Notes under the pieces: generated by a model | The model's database searches: none | The model's input: only the letters and a program-made list of their open reading frames with translations | Told to the model about the DNA's origin: nothing | Program-made: the position numbers and the translations under genes | Shown here: in pieces, positions 56,069-64,000 of the stretch | How the letters are laid out: every line of letters starts with the position of its first letter | Position numbering within the stretch: the stretch's first letter is position 1 | NCBI RefSeq assembly: GCF_000002595.2 | Contig: NC_057006.1 | Span: 1,924,246-1,988,245 of the forward strand | DNA: 64,000 bases | Reading direction: 5' to 3' | DNA from: Chlamydomonas reinhardtii | Taxonomy: Eukaryota > Chlorophyta > Chlorophyceae > Chlamydomonadales > Chlamydomonadaceae

Positions 56069-59000
56069 ATGGCTAGTCTGCTTCGCCGCGCGGTGCCAGG
56101 GGCGGGCTGTGCGGCCCGCGGCTCTGCTGCAGAGCCGCTGGGTGCGCCGCGCGTCGCTGCGCATCACGAACCGGCCCCTGCCGCTCGCGTGGCGCCACAC
56201 TCTCCGACGTCGTGGCGTGCGCCCGCTCGCCAGCCCTCTGTCGCGGCCCCACGCCCCGCTGACCGACCCACATGGACGCGCGCGAGCGCCGACGCGCCCG
56301 CTGCAGATTTGGATAAAGAGCTCTGGTCGGCGGGTGCGTTTGCTCTGCGTTACGTTGCCCTTCTAGCTCTAGTTGTCAAGCCTGCACCAACACATGTGCT
56401 TTTCCTTCCCTCCTCCTGCCTCCCTGCACCCATCTTTCCCTACCCTTACACCTCTCACAACCCCCACACCAATGCATCGCTTACAACCCAATCCACGTGC
56501 CAGGCGACATGTACGCGGAGGGCGCCGAGCGCCTGCGCGCCTTCATGGCCGCGCTGCCTGAGCTGGCGGAGCAGGAGGAGGTGCTAGGGGGGCTGCTGGG
56601 AGCAAACCCCGAGCTGGTGGCGGCGGACCCAGCAACGGTGGGTTGTCTGGAGTAGGGATTCGGCAGGAGTAGATAGATGTAGGAGTCAAGGGAGCGCGTG
56701 GGTCAGGGTGTGGCAGACGGTGAGTTGGCCACGATGATGCTGGCATGTACGGTACGCAAGCAAGGGTGCCTACTTGGCGGAGCGGAAAGAATGGCGTGGC
56801 GTGCCGACACACGCGCGTGCTTTGCCTCTGAAGATGTCATGCCGTACCTGTTACGATGTCGTGGGCGTTGGCGCAGGTCCGGACGGCGCTGGAGGCTCTG
56901 GCGGCGGCGCTGGGCGTCAACCTGCTGCGCGCGGCGCGGCTGGCGGCGCGCGTGCCGGGTGTGCTGGAGCGGCCGGCGGAGGAGGCAGGCAGCAAGGTGG
57001 GGATAGGGCACCGGGTACCGGGAGCAATGGACCAGGCACAGCGAGCTGGGGCTTCACGGCTTACGGAAGCGTTGTATCGCGTAGCGGGGCGGGACCCAGC
57101 GGCCTACGCAGCCTCCGACGCAGGCGCATCACACTAGTACCGTACCCCCGGTCTGCCCGGTCTGATGACGCGCCCCCTGTCTATCGTTGCAACACTGGCC
57201 GCCTCTCCCTTTCCCCTCCCACGCTCCGTTCCCACACGCTGCTGTCACAGGTATCGGCCATGGCAGCTGAGCTGGGCACTGACGTGGACGCAGCGCTGCA
57301 GCTGTATGCCGCCCAGCCGGGCATGTGGGCGGTCAGCCAGCCGAGCATCATCAGGGACAGGTGGGTAGTTACTGTAGTTCCAATCCCGAACCAAGACCCG
57401 GGGGGGGCCGTGGGGGGGCCGTGGGGGCGCCAGCACAGCAGCACTGTGCAGCACTGCAGCACAGCAGGCCGAGGGATGGGAAAGATGGCCGGATGGGCAG
57501 GAAGAAGTCGGAAGCTGGGGAAGGTTGGAAGTAAGAACACGGGTTGGGGGCCAGGGTCGGCGTGGCACTGCGTACGGCTGGGATCTGTGGGTATGGGAGG
57601 GATTGATGTGTGCGTGATTGCAGCAGTCGGAGGAAGGCGTTGTTTGGGGCGCGACCGCGACTTAACTAAAGCCATGCTGCGCGATACCACGACGGCGCCG
57701 CACGTGTCTGCGTGGGCTCCTCATGCTGACCTGCTCCGGCTGGCGCCGCAGGCTGGACACGCTCGCGGGCAAGCTGGGCCTGCCGCTGCGCAACACCGTG
57801 GCTCTGGTGGGGAAGCAGGTGAGGGGGCGACGGGTGAGGGCGGAGGGGCGGGACCGGAGGGCCCAGAGCGGAAGGGGCCGGCAGGCAGGGGCGATGACGA
57901 GGCCGAGGATGCTGAATGGCTGGTGCTGCCGAAGGGCAGGTGGTCAACAGTTGAGCAGGCAGAGCGACAGCTTGGTAGCGACACGCTTCTTGTGACGGGC
58001 ACAGCGCGTAAAGCACTGCAAGGGCGACGTATGCGCAGCTTGGGACATCGGGCTCGCCCAGTTCCCGCGCAATCATGCCACCTCACCTCACCTCCAACGC
58101 CGCTTCGGCGCCCTCCGCCCCGCCCGTCCGCCCGCGCAGGCGCTGCTTTGGGTGATCCCGCCCTCGCACATCCAGGTGTCCCTGCGCGATGTCGCCGGCT
58201 GCTGCGGCCTCAGCGACTCCGAGGCGGAGGAGCTGGTAACGCGGGTGCCGCCGCTGCTGGCGGTGGAGAAGCGCCTGCTCAAGCTGAGCGTGGCGGGTGA
58301 GCCACGGGGCAGTCGGGGGAGGGGAGGGGTAACCGTCAATGAAAGACTCAGTGAAGGGGAGTAGTTGATTCCCGTGGGCGGAGGGCAAGGGCGGGGCGTC
58401 GCAGTACGGATTAGGAGCGAAGAGGAACACAGGGTACACCAGGCTCAGTCGAGGGGGCAGGTGATGCCCTGTAAAAATGGGTCGTGTGAACCGGGGTTCG
58501 TCCTGACCCTCACTCCTCACGCCCAAACCCTGTCCCTCATCCCCTCAACCCCTTATCTCCCTACAGCCGTGACGGCCTCCACCGGCGTGCCCGCGCCCGC
58601 GCTACTGGAGCTGCTGTCGCGCAGCCTGGGGCTGGTGGCGCTGCCCAGCCCGCTGCTGTGTGCCGCGCTGGAGGGGCTGGCGGCCGACTTGGGCGTGGCG
58701 CCCGAGCACGTGGCTGCGCTGATGGCGCAGCAGCCCACGCTGCTGTGCGCGCAGGTGTGCGGGGGCTGGGAACGAGAGGGGCCGGCTTGGAAAGGAATCA
58801 GTCGGAGGGGGTGCCGGGCAGGGATGCAGGACTGTTTGTAGGGGGAGTCCAATGACGTCCTTGAACGTCACCTCGCCGGTGACGTAAGCCGCTCCCTCAC
58901 GCAACCATCACCCTCTCCCTGCCCCTCCACAAAACACAACCTCCATCGCACAGTTTGGCACCATCGCCGCCGCCCTGGAAACGCTGGAGACGGCGCTGCA

Positions 59001-60854
59001 ATGCAGCCGGGCGCAGGCGCTGGCGGTGCTGTGCGCGCAGCCCTGCCTCATGTACGAGACCACCGTTGACACGCTCGTGTCGCGCATCCAGTCCCTCGCC
59101 ACCACCTTTGGTCTGCCCGACGCCGACGCCGCGCGTGCGCTGGCGCGCGAGCAGCCGGCGCTGATGGTGGTGGCGCCGGCGACGGTACGCAGTGCGGCGA
59201 GTGCGGTGGGTGCGGCGCTGGGCGGCTCGCTGGCGGACTGCTTGGCGCTGGCCAAGAGCGACCCTGGGTCGTTCATGATGGTCACGCTGCAGGTGAGATG
59301 GCATGCGGAAGGGCGCGCTGGCTGAGCGATGGCATGCGGTGCAGTGCCGTGTCATGGACGTGTAGATGTCGTACTGCAACCAAACCGAACCAGGTCCCGA
59401 GGATTACCATTCGCGATCCAGCATGCATAATTTGATACTGCCCTATGTCTCGCACATTCTGCAGTACTCTTTAATCAATCCGCTTCGCCTTATCGTATCT
59501 TGTGCCCCTGTGCTCCCAGGACTCGCTGATTGAGGCCTGGTCGGCACGGCTGCAGCTGGAGCCGGAGGCCGTGGCGCGACTGCTGTCGCTGCAGCCCGCG
59601 CTGCTGGAGCTCACAGCCACCACCCTCAAGGCAAGGAGGGGGAATGAGGGGGCACGGAGGGAGGGAGGGAAACTTGGGCTTTCTCATTCCCAGTCCCTGA
59701 ATCACCAGGGCCGATAGCTGTGGAGGGCACTGTGGAAGACGGCGGATATCGCACGCACTGCTGAGCAGCTGCGTACGCAAACCCCGGTGCGTCACCATCG
59801 CGCGTGACGGACATGGGGTGTGCCCGTCTGCTGCACCGCCTTGCAGGCGCGGCTAGAGAGCCTGGCGGCGCTATTTGGAGTGCCGGCGGAGATTGCGGCG
59901 CAGCTGGTGAGCGGGAGAGGGCATGTGGGGATAGGCACTGCTTGGGTCCCTAGGCAGCCACCTATGGACTGTGTGAAAATGGACTGTGTGGTTTCACAAC
60001 AGCTAGATGAAGGGGAAACGAAGGCGCGTATGTGCGTGAATTGTGACGCCACGATCCTTGCCGCAACAGGTGCTTAAACACCCGGCTCTGGCTGCGGTGC
60101 CCCCTAACGCCACCATCACTCGCGCCAAGAACGTTTCCATGGCACTGCGGATATCCATTCAGGTGGGGCGGCAGACTGGTGGATGGAGACAGGATGGGGC
60201 CCGGCAGCAGGGCAATGCTGCGGGGCCTTGGCTCGCCCTTCTTGATCGTTTTCAGTCTAAGCTCGGTTAACGACGTGACGTATGCGAGCCGCTTGCTTTC
60301 AATACACCAACACTTCATCATGCAACTCACCGCCACAGGGCGCCGCCGGCATCATCGCAAAGGAGCCGGCGCTGCTGGCGGTGCTCACACACGCCAGCGA
60401 CGAGGTGAAGGCCAGCGGGGTCGCCGATGACGTGGGCGAGGTGAGCCGGCGCTGCCGTGGATGGTTGGATGGGTGGATCGGGGGATCCGTGTTCGGGTTT
60501 GGGCACAGCTTGGATGGGAGCAAGACACACGCCGGGGGGGCTGTCGCCAATCCGGCCGCTCGTTGTATCAGGGTGGCGTTGCCGGGCCGGAGGCGGAGGC
60601 GGAGGAAGAGGCCAGGGCATGCGCCAGGGCGAGGGGCGACTGCGCGTAGGATATGGGCGGAGGCTTGTGAGTGCATGCTGGCATGTTAGCATGATGGCCG
60701 CAATGCCGTTTGTCGTCGATCACCTCCAACTTTGCCGTCCAATCACACACAGGTTGGCGCCATTTATGAGTACTACACAATGGAGTGGCTGCAGCGGCAG
60801 TACAAGGAGATGGCGCCGGCGCGTGTCACCAGCTTCTCGGCCCTGGACTCTTAG
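56069..60854 (+). CDS. mTERF-like organelle nucleic-acid-binding protein
   Basis: Thirteen exons: 56069-56333, 56504-56637, 56877-56996, 57251-57360, 57752-57818, 58140-58296, 58567-58754, 58954-59292, 59520-59630, 59847-59906, 60070-60162, 60339-60440, 60753-60854, giving 615 residues. The N-terminal ~80 residues (MASLLRRAVPGAGCAARGSA...) are Arg/Ala/Pro-rich and look like a chloroplast or mitochondrial presequence. The rest is a series of about ten helical repeats of the form L..L...LG(V/L)........(L/V)....P.LL, for example LEGLAADLGVAPEHVAALMA then QQPTLL, and LESLAALFGVPAEIAAQLV then KHPAL. This fits the mTERF superhelix, whose members control organelle transcription, splicing or translation. 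Exon 9 ends with a GC donor (AAG|GCAAGG). A TGTAA lies at 61136-61140. The nearest alternative is another alpha-solenoid family, but spacing and the P.LL pattern favour mTERF. Confidence 0.82.
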
Positions 60855-61135
60855 CGGCAGACTGGCGGAGGGGCTGGCTTCAGGGCTGTAAGGAGTAGTC
60901 GTGGTGCTGGATGGGTTGCCAGGTTGGGGAGGCGAGGGACTGCGTGCAAGGCACCAGGTGGTCCCTGCTCCGTGTTCACGGTAGGCGTGCAATGGGCCAG
61001 CTGGCCAGGTGTGCCGGGTCAGCGGAGCCATGCAGAGGCTGTGCCGCGTGGGCGTGTGGCATGTGGCAGGCAAGGGGGTTGCGGTGTGTGGTTTAGCGCG
61101 CTTAACGGATTACGTGCGCATTGTGCCAGAATCAG

Positions 61136-61140
61136 TGTAA
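61136..61140 (+). promoter_or_regulatory. Candidate TGTAA poly(A) signal of the mTERF-like gene
   Basis: TGTAA 282 bp past the stop; an earlier copy at 60887-60891 is only 33 bp from the stop and is less likely. Confidence 0.45.
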
Positions 61141-62559
61141 GGTTCTGCCTCGACCACTGCCACAAGCCCGACACCAGAAGCAGTCCTATGTGTGTGTTAC
61201 GTGCTTCTGTGATGGGCGACAGCGCGTGTGATTGGCCACAGAGGCACAGACGAGAGAGTGATACCATGCAGTTATACCGTATCTACCGCGCCCACGGCCC
61301 AGTGGCTTCCAGCAACGTGCGTGATCGCTTGCCCACCAGGGAGTGTGACGCCATGGGCACACGTGAGCGACGCCATGCGGTCATGGCATGCTGGGGCTCT
61401 AGCATACCTCTGATTGCTCAAAGGATTCAAACAATCAAGCTGCGTGGAGTACGCAGGTTGCAGGTCGTCCAACGCCTGTCCGACTTCCGCGGCCCGTGCG
61501 GCCGTTGTGTGGCCGTATGCTTTAGCGCGCCTTTATTGTTACACTGCACTGCTCTGCACGTCTACGCACGCATTAGTTCCGCAATGCACGTCAATAGCAC
61601 GGCGGCACCGCCGCCTGCTACATTTAATGTCTTCAAGGTTCACAGCAAACCCCCGCCAACTCCCGCCCTCTATTTTTCCCGTACAACTGGTCCCACAAAG
61701 ACGGTCACACACAGCACGCTGCGCCTTCACACTGTCGCATGCGTCTGCTGTCTGGAACACACCATCAACGACAGTACCTATAGCACTGTATATATCGCGT
61801 AGGCAGGGCTCATGCTGGGGACACCCTTAGACCTTTCGAACGTGCCCTCACGTACCTAAACCGCAACGGAAGAATGAATACGCAAATTGAGGGGGATGCT
61901 GAGTGATGCCGAAATTCACACACCGGCGACCGTAGCTGGGCACCCCAAGCGGTTATCCCAGTCGTGCCCACCAGTCTCAGTCTAACACAGCGCAACAGCA
62001 CATGAAAAGCCCCGGGAAAGCAGTTCAAAGCACCCTCGCGTGCTGCCCACTTCGCCCTCATGCAACACCCGCTCACTGGTCACAAGAAAGCCTGCCGTAC
62101 GGCACTACGCAAGCAGAGAACGCACAAGGTACAGCAGCACAGCACAAAGCTAATGGCTTCTTCCCATCCTGCAACATTCAGTGTGTGTACAATCAGAACG
62201 TCGCGTCGTGTGTTTCATGCAACAATAGCGCTGGGCCTGGGCTCGATGAGCACATCAGTACAGACCGAAGCGTGCACATGATGCCGAGGGTGCAAGGAAA
62301 ATTCCGATTCCTTTCCGTAGACGAGCCGTTATCACACAGCAGGTTCGAGCAAGCGGATGCAGCAACTCCCAACACGGCCACGTGCTGCTGCTGGGGGGCC
62401 AAACTCGTCAGACAACAGCCCTTGAGGTCGCATAAAGCAAAACGCCACTCCTTGCAAATTTCCCCATGGGCTTTCTTCGGCATGCACACAAACGATACAC
62501 GCAATATCACGCTGGCTTAAAGCTATCCCAGTGGCCGTCCAACAAACCTTGCCCGCACT

Positions 62560-62592
62560 TTAGGAGTGTGGGACTCAGTCCCACACCCCTAA
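62560..62592. repeat. Near-perfect 16-bp inverted repeat
   Basis: TTAGGAGTGTGGGACT and AGTCCCACACCCCTAA pair at 15 of 16 positions around a single central C, forming an almost perfect palindrome in intergenic DNA. Confidence 0.9.
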
Positions 62593-62900
62593 TCATTGTA
62601 GAATGTCAGTTAGATGCACCCGGAAGTTGCCGCTGCGTAGCGCGTGCGACACTTGAGAACACGCTCGTGGCGATTCGATTCATCGGATCGGCTTGGCAAC
62701 ATCCGTCCACAACTGGATGAAACACCCGTCATACAGTTACTCTAAGGGAGGCAAGCGGCTAGAAAGCACGCGCGCTGCGCCATGCTTACTACGTGCAGGC
62801 GGGAGGGGATATCGCTGTGAAGACCCACCTACCCTTTATTGTTCATGCAGTAATCACTCAGCAAAAGCTAAATTGCTCTTATCCTCCCGCCTCCCCAGCT

Positions 62901-64000
62901 CTATTCCGCCTTCGCCTTGCCGACAGCCGTCATGTGGCCCGCGGCTCCGCCCGCCAGAAGCTGCAGGTGCCGCCCACCGTGCTGGTTGCCAACCGCTACC
63001 GTGCCGTGGCGGTGGCCGGCGGCGCCGCCGCCGTGCCGCGCGCTGCCGACAGCAGCATCGCTGCGCCGCCAACGGCGGAACTCCCGGCGCCAATACAGCT
63101 CGGCGAGCAGCATGACGGTCATGGTGGCGGTCTCGAAGATGAGGCTGCGCAGGAGCGAGTGGTTGCGGAGCCAGTACTCCGGGAAGATGGAGTGGAAGTG
63201 GCGGTACAGCGCGTACACGCACGGCATCTCGACGGCCAGCATCAGCAGGAACAGGTGCATGGGCACCTGCGTGTGTGTGTGCGTGTGTGTGCGTGCGTGT
63301 GAGTGAGAGAGTGTTGGCAGCGCAGCTGGACGGGCTCAAAAGGAGCACGTCATCAATTTGCCTGGTGTCCCAACACGAGCACGCAGGCACACACGCACGC
63401 ACTCGGTCTGCATCAAGCTCCCTGATGCAGAGCACCAACCCCATCCTGTCAGGGCTGACGGGACCCTTGCAAGCGTGACAGGCCTCCCAACTTTCCCAAA
63501 CAACAAAAACCAGCCGAGCCTAGCGCCGCCACGCACCCGCTCCGCGATGGGTCGCATGAAGGCCTCCGCGAGCACTTCGATGCCACGTGAGGCCATGGGG
63601 CCCATGAGACTGGGCACCATGAGCACGTGGGTGCTCCACAGCAGGTCGCTGGCGATTCGCACGGCCTTGCAGGCCACGCCCGCCGCCACCAGCGCGCGCG
63701 GGTCGCGGCCGCCGTGGCACAGACAGTACCAGGCCCACACCGCCGCCTGCGGTGCAAACAGGACAGCGCAGAGCGTGATGGGGGCATGAAGCGAGCAGAC
63801 AGCTTGGAGTCACGTCATGTTGCGCAAAGGAACAGACGTCGAGGCCATGTAGGGGACCATCAACCAGCACCGTCGACACAGCGACACGTCAGATCGCGAT
63901 ACACGCAAGGCGCGATAAAAGTGCTCCGCGACCCAGGTGCGGCGGCGCACCTGTGTGCCAGTGAAGAACACCAGCGACGCGGCGCCCGACACGCCGTCCT
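62901..64000 (-). CDS. Multi-pass membrane protein, C-terminal part only
   Basis: Three exons are visible: beyond 64000 to 63951, 63746-63537, and 63266-62901 (TAG 62901-62903); the 5' end is outside the window. Junctions are phase 0 and use good GT-AG sites. Visible segments: VSGAASLVFFTGTQ (likely the end of a membrane helix), AAVWAWYCLCHGGRDPRALV, a helix LWSTHVLMVPSLMGPMAS, an amphipathic GIEVLAEAFMRPIAER, HLFLLMLAVEMPCVYALYRH, and LIFETATMTVMLLAELYWRR followed by a very basic stretch (REFRRWRR). The C-terminal ~50 residues are Gly/His/Ala-rich and probably disordered. I do not recognise the family. Charge placement suggests several TM helices and a cytosolic basic tail. No nearby gene hints at its role. 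Confidence 0.75.

Larger units (their letters stand above)
60855..62900. other. Convergent 3' region of the mTERF-like and membrane-protein genes
   Basis: No supported exon in 2 kb. Contains the mTERF TGTAA at 61136-61140 and a 33-bp near-perfect palindrome at 62560-62592. Confidence 0.45.

Overview
The window looks like nuclear DNA of a volvocine green alga (Chlamydomonas or a close relative). Supporting signs are high GC with GC-rich third codon positions, many short GT-AG introns, pherophorin genes (a family known from volvocine algae), long CA/TG arrays inside introns, TGTAA poly(A) signals, and proteins with Gly/Ala/Gln-rich insertions. I assembled gene models by hand by joining exons at GT/GC..AG sites. 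In every complete model the summed exon length is a multiple of three and reading frames agree across all junctions.

Layout: (1) 2-1651 (+), 3' part of a tandem pherophorin-domain protein. (2) 3107-7296 (+), organelle-type fusion of a PNPOx-like flavin barrel and a ferredoxin-reductase-like module. (3) 9151-9351 (-), last exon of an unidentified gene. (4) 10723-14962 (+), tubby-like F-box protein. (5) 16251-16874 (+), 61-residue SMIM20-like membrane microprotein, followed 112 bp later by (6) 16987-19457 (+), a TauE/SafE-family transporter. (7) 19921-21266 (-), PLAC8-family protein. (8) 22262-24270 (-), J-domain protein. (9) 24903-26836 (-), unknown coiled-coil protein, divergent from (10) 27017-29026 (+), clathrin light chain. 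(11) 31503-47031 (-), a 39-exon gene for a ~2,877-residue surface protein: signal peptide, beta-helix ectodomain, Cys-rich GCC2/GCC3-like region and about nine membrane segments. (12) 48736-52396 (-), pherophorin fused through a proline-rich rod to a C-type lectin domain. (13) 53821-55743 (-), EIF1AD homologue, divergent from (14) 56069-60854 (+), an mTERF-like organelle protein. (15) 62901 to beyond 64000 (-), end of a multi-pass membrane protein.

Themes: three genes (1, 11, 12) encode extracellular matrix or cell-surface proteins; four (2, 6, 8, 14) carry N-termini that look like organelle targeting peptides; the rest are housekeeping (clathrin light chain, EIF1AD, tubby-like, PLAC8). The genes do not form one pathway. 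No rRNA, tRNA, CRISPR array or intact mobile element was recognised. A 100-N assembly gap lies in an intron of gene 11.
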